Assembly (NCBI GenBank): GCA_029224185.1
Contig: CM055199.1
Location: 18,294,267 to 18,358,266, forward strand
DNA from: Karalla daura
Lineage: Eukaryota > Chordata > Actinopteri > Chaetodontiformes > Leiognathidae
DNA: 64,000 nt
Reading direction: 5' to 3'
Below are positions 1-21,492 of the stretch, piece after piece. The first letter of the stretch is position 1; every line of letters starts with the position of its first letter. Below the pieces are notes generated by a model. It did not search any database, was not told the DNA's origin, and saw only the letters and a list, made by a program, of their open reading frames with translations. Position numbers and translations under genes: made by a program.

Positions 1-8666
<8,666 letters not shown>

Positions 8667-9204
8667 CTTGAACACAGGTGGAGATCAGCCCATTACTGCC
8701 AAAAGAGAGGACTGGTTTATAAAAACACATTACACATGGTGGTGGTGGTGAGCGCGGTTGGATACTGAGTCATTCAAAATGAATGTTAAATGTTTGTTTG
8801 CTTGTGGCCGAGCTCCAGGTGGAGCTCAAAGTTCACGTTCTCTGAAACAACAAGCGGCACCTCGCTGCTCTCAACAGAGAAGCCCGGGGCTCCGCTGCCC
8901 AAATGCCAGCCCGGGGCTCGACCTGGAGTCCGGGCTAATTCCAGTCTGCTGATGGAGCAGCTCTGCAGCCAGGAGGCAGCCGAGCCGCGGCAGCATCGAG
9001 GGGCTAAGTCTGGACATGCTGAACGTCATAAACAGTGTGAGAATCTAATGCCGGCCAAAAGGCAGAAGGCTGCTGGACGAGACCTTGATCTGCAATGTGT
9101 AATCTCCCTAGCGACCTTGGAGCCATGGAACATCTGTCTCATCTCTACTGTGAAGACAGGGAATGCGCAGGAATCTGCAGGAAGTTCATTTTAATAGCTC
9201 TTGA

Positions 9205-9440
9205 AGACTATTCGAGTTTGCAATTAACTCTGTAGTTAACAACCATGCAACAGATCTCAGATCAGCTGGGAAGGAACAAAGAACAAATTGAACCAAAAAC
9301 AAAGTTCATTAAAATAAACCTTTGGTCACAACGACTCTCTGACTCAATTATTAACCATAAACAGACCAGATTTTTTTGCAGTCAAACTCTTTTGAAAGAT
9401 ATTGAATACCAACTAAATAAAATCCCCATAAAGTTACTTT
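9205..9440 (+). repeat. Dispersed repeat family A, copy 3 (upstream of ZNF106)
   Basis: Shorter copy with CTCAGATCAGCTGGGAAG (about 9255), TTGGTCACAAC (about 9322), GCAGTCAAACT (9378) and AATACCAAC (9405), matching the order seen in copies 1 and 2. It lies upstream of the first coding exon of ZNF106. Confidence 0.55.
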
Positions 9441-10039
9441 TTAATAATGACTGAAAAATCGCACCCAGTGTGAATTCAGGGAAATAACGTGTCATACAGG
9501 AAGTTCCCAGTGCTGGACGGAGTCTAATCAATTCACAAGGTGAAGAGACGTCTGTGTGCTGCAGGTCGCCCCACTCATTGATTGATTCATCTCCAATTGC
9601 TTTGGCTCCTCTTCAAGCAACAACCTAAGTGGCAGTGAGAGGACGAAACATCATTTAAGAGCTTTTTAACTGCGATCTGGCCGGTGCTGGAGACAAACTG
9701 GCCAGTGATGAAGACAGGCTGCCAGATGAATCTCTCTGCAGCTGGTGTTCAACAAAATACTGATGAGGAGTTGGCTGCTTTAGAGGGAGGTGTGACGCTA
9801 GCTCGAAAATCATTCTAAAACACTGTTAGCTACCCAAGTTGATTATCCAAGCGTTTCTTACAACAACTGTGTAAAAAGATCTTCTGTATCTATGATTTCA
9901 TGGAGCCTAATGTGGCCAGAAAACTACAAGACAGAAAGTAGCAGAACTGGAGACCAGATTTTGTTGTCATGTGAACAGTCAATCAGCTATTGATATTAAC
10001 AAAACCTTATTTAATACTTTAGAACATTTCCATTCTGAA

Positions 10040-10100
10040 ACTGTAACAACACAATTTCCCTCCGGCGATCAATAAAGTATTGAGGTTCTGAATCATTCTC
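10040..10100 (+). mobile_element. Retroposon 3'-tail fragment
   Basis: Contains the block AATTTCCCTCCGGCGATCAA followed by TAAAGTAT. This is very close to the 3' tail of common fish SINE/LINE copies, as remembered from fish genomes. Only the tail is recognisable. Confidence 0.5.
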
Positions 10101-11504
10101 ATAATTAAAGACAGTGTCTTCCACTCACCATATTTAGTGACTCATGAGTTACACAACGAATATAGAAGTCTAATAAGCGAATGTGATCCTGTCATCATTC
10201 CTAGTTAACTTCTATTTTCTGTGCAGCGCTTCAACCGCCTCACAATGCCTCCCTCCCCATCTTTCTTCTCTCCCTGAGCAGCAGAGCAGAGCTATTTATA
10301 ACACGTTTATATGATGCCAGCGTGTGATATTCCTCCTCAGCCACTGACTCTGAGTCAGTGTGGATCTGCAGAGGGCAGCACAGAGGAGAAAATGATACCA
10401 AAACATTGCCTGGAGGCTCATTTCATCATGATCATTCTGCAAAAGTGGATGTAAACAAAGGGTGGAGAGAACAATGCCTTGTCTTGATGTCAGGCTGAGC
10501 CACACAGCCACCATTTTCCTCTGCAAACCACTTTCGTACGCAGAATCCGAAGAGATGCATGTTAGAAAAACGCTTTAAAAAGGCCTTGAACACCTTATTT
10601 TGTCTAGGTCTCCATGGAAATAAATGCACCGGAGACTGATTTCTATGTTAACACAACAACTTTGAGATCAAAGAAAAGTCTTCCCTCTGAGAGGTATTCT
10701 GCCGGACTTCCACACCCATTGTTGTGCTACTTTGGGGCCAAGTGAACAAAGTTGATTCTGTAAATGCTCAAGTGTCTCAGTTACTCACTCTAACAATAAA
10801 TATACACTGCTTATTCTACTATCTGATTATCAATCGATAAATTAATCTCAGCTTTGGCCAGTAATAGAAACACCACATGTGCACATCTGCACAAAGACAT
10901 TACATTACATCTTGTACCCTTAGCATCGACGGCAAACAGTTGCTGCAGGAGTGTGCCAAAATGAACAACTGGATGACAACTATCTGTACATGCACATATG
11001 TAGGTCAGCTATTAAAACAACACTTTTGGGCCTTGCTGGATGTTCAATCTGTGACTCTTTTATGTCTGACCTGGGCAGCAGTGGGCTGGGTCCTTGTTTG
11101 TTGTTAGCCTAACTGTGGCTAACTCCTCAGTGGTGCAATACTGTTGACCTCCATGTCTTTGTGACGGTTTGGTTGAAAAGTAAACAAGAACAGGAAACGG
11201 TTAAGAACATCTACGACGTAAGATCAACTGAATCGACGTAAAATCTGAGTTTAGAACCCAGTTAGCTCGTAGGTTAGCAGCATGCTAACCATTGCCAGCA
11301 CTTTTACAGCACTAAAAAGCAGCTCGTGTGTTCTATTGCTCCGCCAGCGACAGAAACTACAGCCAGGACAGCGCGACATAATGTTTCTAGACAATAAAAC
11401 AGGAATACATGCTGATATGGCATGTATTAAGGTACCTTTAGAACATCCGAAAGTGTGTGTGGTGGTGCAGCATGTTCACATCCAAGCGCTACAGCTAACA
11501 ACAT

Positions 11505-11545
11505 CCGTGTCTGCGCATGCGCAACGGACTACACTTCCGGCTGCG
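11505..11545 (-). promoter_or_regulatory. NRF1 + ETS promoter signature
   Basis: A perfect palindromic NRF1 site, TGCGCATGCGCA (11512-11523), lies 8 bases from CACTTCCGG (11532-11540), which reads CCGGAAGTG (ETS consensus) on the minus strand. This pairing is typical of TATA-less vertebrate promoters. The ETS orientation points toward ZNF106, whose first coding exon is 2.8 kb downstream, so a non-coding first exon is plausible. No transcript evidence is available here. Confidence 0.5.
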
Positions 11546-11837
11546 TTCAAGAACAGTGTTAAAACAGGCTGTAGGCAGTGAAGTAAAAACGAGCTTTCTT
11601 AGTTTCAGCAATGGCTGAAAAAATAGATAATGCCCATGCAAACAGACTGCATACATTCAGTGAATATTTAACCTGTTTAAATCCCGGTTTTGTCTGTCTT
11701 ATCTCTTTATCCATTTAACTTTCTGTCTGGTTTCTGGCCATTTTGGCCGGCACGGTTTATCCATGTATGTCTCGCTTCAGAAAAGGTGAATGTGTAATTC
11801 AGCATAAACAATAAAAATCACGCATTAAAAATACATT

Positions 11838-11843
11838 TTTATT
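11838..11843 (-). terminator. Candidate PACC1 polyadenylation signal
   Basis: TTTATT on the plus strand reads AATAAA on the PACC1 strand, about 690 bases after its stop codon. It is the clearest hexamer I noticed downstream of the gene; other sites cannot be excluded. Confidence 0.4.
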
Positions 11844-12530
11844 TTGTAACATTTTTGCAAACATGAGTATGAGGCCTACAATATTGACTGTCAACACAAT
11901 CAGGATATGAATGCAAGTAATTTGAACAACAATACATTCTTATATAATCTTAAAATAAAGTAAAAATAAGTAATAAGTAAAAATAAGTAAAAATGACAGG
12001 TGTGACAAAAGACATGTTTAACCTAAAAACTATAAAAGAATAAACAGCAGATCATTCTAATGAGGAGAAGTAGTTCCTAATAATCCCTTGAGTTTTCACT
12101 TTTATCATAACAGTGATTCTTATCTTCAACAGTGATTCTTGAAAGAAAAGTTGGAGACACACACATGAAACACTATTTTCTCTTCTGACTGACATAAAAC
12201 ACACTAAAACTAATCTAAAATCCAGCAATGTTTTGACCAAAGTTCACATTTTCTCACTTTTTCACCTGGGAAAAAAAATCACACATCAAAACATCCCTTT
12301 AAAATCTCTTTCAAGAGCTTACTTTTCAGCAACATATTCTTTGGTATGTACAAAAACAGCAGTGGCAGGAATGTCTTGAAAACATTTATAAAAAAAAATG
12401 TTTTTAAAACAAAGCAGCAACTAAAAACAAATCACTGAATCCTCTATGACTTAACCCAGCAGTAAAGTGTAGCTACGTCTACATGGACTAACGAAAAGCT
12501 CTTTGGCTCTTCGCAGACGGCCTCACCGTT

Positions 12531-15500
12531 TTAGCTGTCGGTTACATGGTTCAGTTCCCGTGCTTTATTCCTCAGATGCCTTTTCCGCATCCTGATTGTC
12601 CACCGAATGGCGAGTTTGGCAAAGTTAGCTACCTTGAAGAGAGCCATGAAGACCCCACAGAGGATGGCGGCAGAGCTCCAGGGATTTGCAGTCACAATCT
12701 GTGCGGATGGAGGCAAAGCTGTGACACACTCATCCGGGATAACAGGAGATCTAATGAGGAGAAAATATCTCACCAGTCGGATTTCCTGCGTGAAAGCATC
12801 TCGCCACTCAAAGACGACAAAGAAGAGCTCATTGGTCCTCTCCGATTCTGGCCTTTTGTCGTTGAATTTCACCACAGCAGACTAGAAGAACAGACATGAC
12901 ACAGGTAACAGTAAAGAAGAATCAACGGGCAACATATCGAGAAGTGCGCCTGTACTGGCTGGTTATAGACACCTCCTGCCGGAACTCCACAGACTCGCTG
13001 CTTTTGCCAGACGTCTGCACTAGCGACATCTTCACCCAGGTCCTGAACCCTCCTGAGAACGTCCACATGGAGTAATTCCGCTCACAGTCCCTCATGAACT
13101 CAGACTTGTTTGCGCTGCAGAGACAGAAAACACAAACAAACGCTGAGGTCGAAAAGCAAACATGTCACTATCAGGCCAGGTCAAACAGCCGACAATCGCA
13201 GTACTGGACACTTTCACTCGGATAGGAACTTTTACTCAGACTTTCTGGAAGTTCCTCCTCTTTTTACACTTACACAACATGTCCATAACACAGAGTACTT
13301 CTTAAAATGCCACATTTGGGAAGCTCCTCTGTCAGCACAACAGGTACCAAAGGCGGTGTCAATTTACACTGGCTGGTCCAACGCATAAGTAAACAACTTC
13401 CAAGATCAAATTTGTGTGTGATAAAGCAGTGTAAACACACTACGATGTGAGGACAGTGATAGAGAACCATGAAAAAGGGCCTAACAATGCTAAAATGACA
13501 GAGGCAAGTTTCGCTTATCATTCAGTCTTCTTACAACTGCTTGTTGTAGCCTTAAAACACCAATTTCAGCGTCTGTTACCGTCTCTCACCTGTCGACCAA
13601 GTCGCTAAACTTGGCAAACAGCATGTACGTGATGGCGCTGAAGTCCTCCTCCGTCTCGTTGTGACTGAACTGCATGAAGATCAGCTCCTTGTTCCTGACG
13701 TCGGCCGGCCCTTCCACCACCAGAGCTTTTTTCTAGAAGATAGAGTCGATTTTCATCCGATAAAAAAAACAATGACGTAGTGACTTATGTTTGACAGGCA
13801 AAGACGATACATACACTTTTAACTCTCATGGGAATATGGGAAGGTCACTGTAGGCAACTGCTACTATTTATACCCTTTACTTAGAAATAAATCCAATATT
13901 TGATCAGAACTGAGGTTGATAGAAAGATGAGAGCAAACGTTTTTACTGGACATTTCTGACCCAAACAGTAAATTAGGGAGTTTTTATCTAGCAGTGAATG
14001 AGGTTTAAAGTATTACACAAAAACACAACAAGACGACACATTTGTGCGTAATCTCCGGCTTTCCCCCACTGACCTCTGTCTCGTTGGTGAATGGCCCCAA
14101 GTAGGTAACCTCTACGATGTTGCACTCGTGCTCCTTAGGTTTCCCGGGGTCAACCAGCGGTGGGATGTAATCGTGGTAGTGATGCCTGCAACTCAGCAGC
14201 TTCGCTCTCCCAGGGAATAGAGCGATTCCTGCTCCAAGACAACAGAAACAAAAACAGAGAAAGTCTCATCGGGTTCATCTTTCTCCCATTCAGATAACAG
14301 AATTGCACCCTCCATTTTTATCCTTCCTTGGATATCTTCCTCCTCCTACGCACCTGGGGGCGGAAACATGTCATACTCTTTGTATGTGACGGACATGACG
14401 GGGTGGTTGAGTTTGTTCAGGACGTCAGAGATGGTCTGGTAGGCCAGGAACGCCGCCACGGCCGTGAGCAGGAGGTAGATGAAGATGAGGACGACGGTGA
14501 AGACGTTCTTCAGACATGTTTTACTGAATCTCACCGACGGACTGCTCTCCCTGAAGTCCTCCTCTGTGGAGGCGGAGGAGCACAAACGTGCAAAGCATCT
14601 CCCAATATAAGATTCATTGAAATGAAGTGTAAATAGTTCTGTAGAAGTGTAGAAATGTAGACACTACTCACCCTGGATACTGCCGTTGGCGTCCTTGGGC
14701 TCCAGCTGCTCAGTGGCATCGTCAAAATAGTCCGGAGGCTGAGTGTCACCTTCATCTTCCCGATCATCCTCATCGTCGTTGAACTACGAAGTTGAGAAGA
14801 GGACATTAACGGTTACGAAATAGAGGACAGCTATGTACAAACCATTTGACAATAGTAAAACCTGTTTTATGTCTTCTATAACTAGATTTAGAATATTGTC
14901 TATGACAGGATTAAACATAAATGGAGGATTGAAAAATAAAACTTCCTATTAGAGACATCCTGGAAAATAAATCTGATAATTCCTAGGATTAAAATTGCTC
15001 TACCTATCTACCTGTTTCTTATGAAGGTAATCAAACTAATTCATCATATGGCAGTGATAGCATTCAAAACGTTGGAAAACTACACTGAGACGCCTATTGA
15101 TTCGATGACATAGCTCTCGGATTGATCGGATCTCTAACAATTTGCTAGAATGGATCAACATGTGGGTACACTCTCCCTATCACAACACAACAAAACTGTA
15201 GATTAACCTGACTTCAATCACACTGTTCACACAACATTCACCACTCATGCAGAAAAATGTAATAATAGAGGGACAACGTGAGGCTCAGACTGCTGTGATA
15301 CTCCAGCAGTAGCAACATCCAACAGTGACTGGATGTTTTGCTCTGTGATACAGTTAGACCGACTGTATATAGAGCACACACACACAGTATAAACATTTAC
15401 AGCGTAAGGGACATGTTTAACGATTAGTTTTCAGTTAGAAAGAAGAAAGTTCAGCCGGGAGGAAGGATCAAGTCAGCGCTTTTGTGGTGGCAGGAAGCTT

Positions 15501-15565
15501 CCCTGTCAGCAGCAGTCACATGAGTCACAGTTTCAGATGCACTGGCTGAGATTATAGTGAGAGGA

Positions 15566-15636
<71 letters not shown>

Positions 15637-15721
15637 ACACACACATACACACACACACACACACACATACAAACATGGTGAGAGTACAGGAAATTGTGTA
15701 TTGTGCGTCTCGTGTAGTATA

Positions 15722-15817
<96 letters not shown>

Positions 15818-15859
15818 TCCCACCTCTCGGTAGGACCGGCTCTTCTCTGTCCGGAGCAT
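12531..15859 (-). CDS. pacc1: PACC1 (TMEM206) proton-activated chloride channel
   Basis: Subunit of the trimeric acid-activated chloride channel (ASOR/PAC) of plasma membrane and endosomes. Exons: 15859-15824, 14783-14672, 14563-14354, 14228-14074, 13732-13590, 13114-12973, 12881-12774, 12698-12531. They total 1074 nt and 357 aa in perfect phase; the human protein is about 350 aa. The protein starts MLRTEKSRSYRE and has an acidic N-terminal segment. TM1 includes NVFTVVLIFIYLLLTAVAAF. Next comes HPVMSVTYKEYD, keeping His, Glu and Asp at positions I recall as H98/E107/D109 in human pH sensing. The ectodomain has SCRHHYHDYIPPL and FSGGFRTWVKMSL. TM2 follows IVTANPW, with CGVFMALFKVANFAK retaining the pore lysine, and ends in a basic tail. 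Intron 7 is only 75 nt and stop-free. Divergently oriented to NENF. Confidence 0.97.
15566..15670. repeat. (CA)n microsatellite with TACA interruptions
   Basis: About 100 bp of CA units inside PACC1 intron 1. It creates long spurious Thr-His or Cys-Val reading frames on several frames. Confidence 0.97.
15724..15817. repeat. (TG)n microsatellite abutting PACC1 exon 1 donor
   Basis: Nearly 47 TG units. On the PACC1 strand this is a CA tract that starts about 7 bases after the exon 1 donor (exon 1 ends at 15824). It lies opposite the (CA)n at 15566-15670 as an inverted pair. Confidence 0.97.
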
Positions 15860-16806
<947 letters not shown>

Positions 16807-16982
16807 ATGGCAACCACCCGGACATGTGTCCTCCTTGTTGTCCTCTCTGTGACTCTGGCCCAAGACGTTAAGTTGAAGTACAAAGAGTCCAGTAAACCTG
16901 TCCGGTTATTCACCGAGGAGGAGCTCAAGAGATACGACGGAAGCGACGTGAGCACAACTTTATGTTGCTGTCATAATCCAGG

Positions 16983-17026
<44 letters not shown>

Positions 17027-18437
17027 ATGTGTTTGCGTGCGTGCGTGTGTGTGTATGTGCGTGCGTGTGCTGTGAGTCTTGTGTGTTTATGTGTGTGCGT
17101 GATGTGAGCCTTGTTTTGATGTGTGCATACATTGTGTGTGTGTGTGTGTGCACGCGCGTGTGTGTGCATAAATGCGGGACGTGCTAGGTTTTAATAAATG
17201 TGTATATGTGCAGGATGTGATACTAATGAATCTGTGTGTGTGTGTCGTGCGCGCGCGCGCGCGCTTCCTCTATCTGTGTCAGGAGGAACAACCTATTTAT
17301 ATGGCAGTAAAAGGAGTGGTGTTCGATGTCACCAAGGGGAAAGGTACATCAAATCAAATCCATAAAACTACTGATAAGTTGAATAAAGTTTGATTAAAGT
17401 AAAAATAATAACAGAAAAGTTAAAAATAAACACACACAAAGTGTGTCAGCAATGTGTGTGTGTGAGTGCTGGACTGAGCTGATTGTGATTTCCCTCGTTG
17501 CAGAGTTTTATGGAAAGGATGCAGCGTACAACGCCCTGGTTGGTAAGGACTCCTCTCGGGCAGTGGCCAAGATGTCCCTGGACCCAGCAGACCTGACAGC
17601 AGATACTGTGAGTGCAGCGTGAAGACACACATACACACACACACACACACACACTACACAATTAGAGGATTTGTCGTGATGAGTTGACTCCCCTGGGTCG
17701 GAGGCAGGGACACACACAACACCTGACTCCTGACAGTCTCCCAGGAAACGGCATCATGTCATCAGATGGTTTAGTGTTGTATCAGTGCAGAGTATTCATA
17801 CGTGTGTGAATCCCTCTGTGTGTTTCCTTAACACTGGAGATGAAAATGAATGTATCCTAATACAGCTTCAGTAAGATGCCCTTAAATATGAAGGACCTGA
17901 AGACATTAGATATTAGATCATAATGTGTATTGTACTGAATTGAATTGAATTGAATTTGAAAATACAGGTAAATTGGGATTCTCTACTGGGGTGCATACAG
18001 CACATCATAAAAGATAGACATAAAAAAAAACAACAATAAAAGCGCAATAAAAATAGAGCCCTAGTTTGGGTGTGGGCTGTTAAAGTGTGGGTTTAATGAG
18101 GTTATATTTTTATTTTAATTAAACTTTCACACACACACACCAACACATATAGATATGTCTTTTCTCTGTATCTTCTTGTGTTACCACAGAGAGCTTTATG
18201 GTGTGTCCAGTATGTGATGCAGCTGATGAAAGTCGTTGTTTTCCATGTTTGAATGCACAGTCGGGCCTGACGAAGGAGCAGCTCAGGTCTCTGGACAGCA
18301 TTTTTGAGGGAACGTACAAAGCCAAGTATCCCATCGTGGGCTACACGGCCGCCCGCATCCTCACCGAGGACGGGAGCCCCAACAAAGACTTCAAGCCAGA
18401 GGATCAGCCTCATTTTCACATCAAAGATGAGTTCTGA
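16807..18437 (+). CDS. nenf: NENF, neudesin neurotrophic factor
   Basis: Secreted heme-binding protein of the MAPR (cytochrome b5-like) family with neurotrophic and metabolic roles. Exons: 16807-16947, 17283-17343, 17504-17607, 18261-18437, totalling 483 nt and 160 aa (human about 172 aa). Residues 1-19 form a signal peptide (MATTRTCVLLVVLSVTLAQ). The cyt-b5-like fold follows with PVRLFTEEELKRYDG, EEQPIYMAVKGVVFDVTKGK, FYGKDAAYNALVGKDSSR, AKMSLDPADLTADT and AKYPIVGYTAARIL. The C-terminus GSPNKDFKPEDQPHF then HIKDEF matches the family and ends KDEF. The in-frame codon upstream at 16756 is GTG, so the ATG at 16807 is chosen. Intron 1 is almost wholly TG/CG repeats. Confidence 0.97.
16985..17175. 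repeat. Interrupted (TG)n low-complexity tract in NENF intron 1
   Basis: Several TG and TGCG runs fill most of NENF intron 1, starting about 37 bases after the exon 1 donor. They create a spurious Cys-Val read-through frame continuing exon 1. Confidence 0.9.
17231..17264. repeat. (TG)n(CG)n tract before NENF exon 2
   Basis: A TG run passes into an uninterrupted GC alternation (17246-17264) ending 18 bases before exon 2. This is a sequence class known to favour Z-DNA. Confidence 0.9.
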
Positions 18438-18830
18438 TCTCATGCTAGCCTTCCTCTAAAGCAGCTGGTAGGAAACGGTACCCCACTTATTAGAATATTT
18501 TGTGTTTACATGAGTAGAACCAGAACCTAGTGAGCCCGAAGAACGACAAAGACTGAAACACTTGATCCGATCTACTTGAAGTTAATGTCCACCTGGTCCT
18601 TCAGAACGTGTGTGAGCCTTGATTCTGCCCAAATCATTTCAATACTTGTCACTGGATGGAGGATGACGTGAGCCTTTTTCTACTTTAACCTCAGTTCCTC
18701 CTACTGTATGTGGTCACAGAGATATGAATACATGTTTTAAAGCAAGAAGTATAACAAAGTGAAGTGAAGATGTTGATGTCAATCACCGCACACAACTCTT
18801 TTTTTGTTTTAGTAGAAACTGTGATTAAAT

Positions 18831-18836
18831 AATAAA
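18831..18836 (+). terminator. Candidate NENF polyadenylation signal
   Basis: AATAAA lies about 394 bases after the NENF stop codon. A second AATAAA-like hexamer follows around 18874. Confidence 0.5.
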
Positions 18837-18886
18837 GAGCTAGTTTAGAAACAGCTACCATTTGTAGTGAATACAATAAAATAGAA

Positions 18887-18930
18887 TATGCCTTTATTGA
18901 TGCAACAATAAGGAAATTTCCAACAATGGC
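18887..18930 (-). mobile_element. Retroposon tail, minus-oriented
   Basis: The words CTTTATTGATG and GGAAATTTCC resemble the reverse complement of the fish retroposon tail that ends in GATCAATAAAG. Only about 40 bases are recognisable. Confidence 0.35.
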
Positions 18931-19595
18931 GACATTTAAAGTTCGAGAAATGAGAGGAGAAGCTGAGAGAGAAACAGAATGTGATTTATAATGTGGAATT
19001 TCTGCAGAAATAGGAGAAATGGCATATTATTTGTCCTGTTGCTGCTTAAGTTACATGTTCCTTGTAAAAACAAATGCACTGAATGCCAGTCTGATACCTG
19101 GATGTTTACATGGTCAGAATCAGTCCGTCTGTTTTTCCCTTTTGCATCTTTCATTAAAGAAGGCGAAACGTCTCTCGTTTGTTTTTGTCCTCTGCTTTGG
19201 AGACGTTATCTCGCTGCGAGCCCTCTTTACGACGGCCTGTGGCTCGCTGGTGTCTCCCCTCCGATCTGTGCAACATAAATAGTACGTCCGAGCCTTTATA
19301 GCCTCGCGCTCCGGGGAGCAAAGGTCGCGGGCGCTTGCGAGGTGCGACCTGGGCCTGACAGGTGACTGTCTCTGGGTGGAGCCGGCTCTGCGGCTCGTCC
19401 CGTGTGGGCGCTGGAGGGAAACGCTGAATGATCTACAGCCCCGGTTCAAAGGACAGCCCAGCCCTGCCCTTGAGCGTGCGGGCGAGAGTGGAGCCTCGCT
19501 CTTTATCAGGTGGAGGACCTGCAGCCAGTCGGCCACTGCAGCCTGGGAAACACCTGAGTCGTTCTGTGGGAGCTCTGACACCAGCCCGAGCCAAG

Positions 19596-21416
19596 ATGCC
19601 CAAATCGGTAAGGAGGCTCCGAGTCGGATTAGAAAAGAAAGGAAGGGAAAGACAATGAGTATTTACCTTTATGTCTAAGGCTTGTTCATGCTTTAGTAAC
19701 ACATGGGATTTGTTTTGTTTATTTGTGTTTGCCTAAGAGTTGGGTGGAGAGCAGCTCCAATGTAACTTGTCCTGAAATTAACATTATGAGATGAACTGAC
19801 ACCTTGAATAAAGTTGATTTGATCTGAGATCAATTCGATTCTCAAAGAAAACACGAAAAATCAACTCTGATAAACGCGAGAGCCAACTGTGTGGACTTTG
19901 AGAGTTTTTTAGTCGCATCTCATCTCTAGGCTCTGGCTTGTCGGTTCTTTCCGAGAGTCTCCTCTCCTTCTTGGGATTTACTCATTAACCGAGTGTAGAG
20001 TTTGACCTGTGCTGCTCACATTCCTGCCAGAAAACGAAACGCTGCTAAAACGCTTCTTTATGGCGCTACTGATCTCCATTACTGCTGCTGACCGTGGCAG
20101 CCATTCGACGCTGACTTTTTCTGATTTCTGATTTATTTATTTATTTTCTGAATGAACCCACACACGCATGATTTCATGAGATTTCTCATGCACAACAAAT
20201 GGAGCCTTTCTCTTTTTGCATGTTTCCCTTCAGGTAAAGTCCTGAATGCCCTCAGTGCAGGTGACTCAAGTGTTCAGCATCAGGGAAGCTGATAAGAAAA
20301 GGCTGCCTGCGCATTATGACGGCACCTCTGGTTTTATATTGACTCTCCAAGGAGAGAGCTTCTCTCAGGAGGTCACTCTCAGACATACACGCACGTCTAA
20401 CCGAGCTCAGGGACGGTGTAAAACTCAGCTTTACACCAATTTTAAATAAGTTTCAGTCCAGGTTGCAGGTTTTCTCCACTATGCAGAGATACCTGGGGTC
20501 AGTTTGGAGGATATGGAAGAGCACATGTAAAATAAATACCGTCTCTTACATCCTGATGGATCATAATGGATATTACGAGTTCCACCTACGTCGACGTTTC
20601 CTATGGCCTGCGTTGGTGCAGAGGGGAATGGGCGGTGGAGAAACCGTGGTTTCATAAACGGATGTTCCAGCTTGAGTTGCCCATGGTTTCAGCGGGTTTA
20701 TCTTTATGACACCTGGGGTGTGCTGCAGTGTAACTTCATAAAACGGTTGTGTAACTCGTACAAGGTTGGCGGTCGAGGTGGTGGTGGTTGGGGGGGGGGG
20801 GGGGGGGGGGGGGTCACGCAGTTGTCGTAACAGTTTGGAGAAAACCAAAAAAAAAGAATAGAGAATGTGTTATTTTTTTCTTCTGGGAAATTTGGTCTAC
20901 AAATAGGTAGGAGTTGGGCTGAAGTGCCGGTGAGACGTCTCTCGTTGTGATAGAGGTCAGGTCTGACTAAACGGTCATAAACTCCCAGGGAAACTTGGCA
21001 TGCAGTGAGTATTTTGATATTTTAATCTGCGTGTGTGCAACCTTGTGGCAGCTCGCAAGGGTAGTCCAAAGTCTAATGAGATAGTGAGCAATTATGGTTT
21101 ATGAACAATCTGCTTCATAGCCCCGCATCATGTCTTTCACCATAGAGAAAAAGCTTCATGTTTCATAAAAGTGACCGCACCGAACCCTGTGTTTCTACAA
21201 GATGAATTACTTAAGGTGAACAACATCAAGACTTGACTGAAAGTAGAGCTTTAGATGCATCTAAACATCAAATCTCGAGGCTGAATGTTGTTTTTTTATT
21301 TTTTTTGGATTGCAGATCAATGTACGCGTCACCACCATGGACGCGGAGCTGGAGTTCTCCTTCCACCCCACAACCACAGGGAGGCAGCTCTTTGACCAGG
21401 TCTGGTGTGTGTGTGT

Positions 21417-21492
<76 letters not shown>

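Larger units (their letters stand above)
8667..12530. other. Intergenic spacer between ZNF106 5' end and PACC1 3' end
   Basis: About 3.9 kb with no convincing coding exon. It holds repeat copy A3, a retroposon-like 3' tail near 10.05 kb, an NRF1/ETS promoter signature near 11.52 kb, and the PACC1 3' UTR with a polyadenylation signal near 11.84 kb. The GC-rich stretch 8870-8990 could belong to a ZNF106 5' UTR or promoter, but no splice-supported exon can be assigned. Confidence 0.7.

Noticed and set aside
12531..12875. Treating 12531-12881 as one PACC1 exon
   Set aside because: The 25 extra codons lack any counterpart in PACC1 and are bounded by a good GT donor and AG acceptor. Kept instead as a possible retained intron.
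19120..19581. Minus-strand 153-codon frame upstream of ezrin
   Set aside because: It overlaps the GC-rich ezrin promoter and 5' UTR, with no recognisable domain and no splice support.
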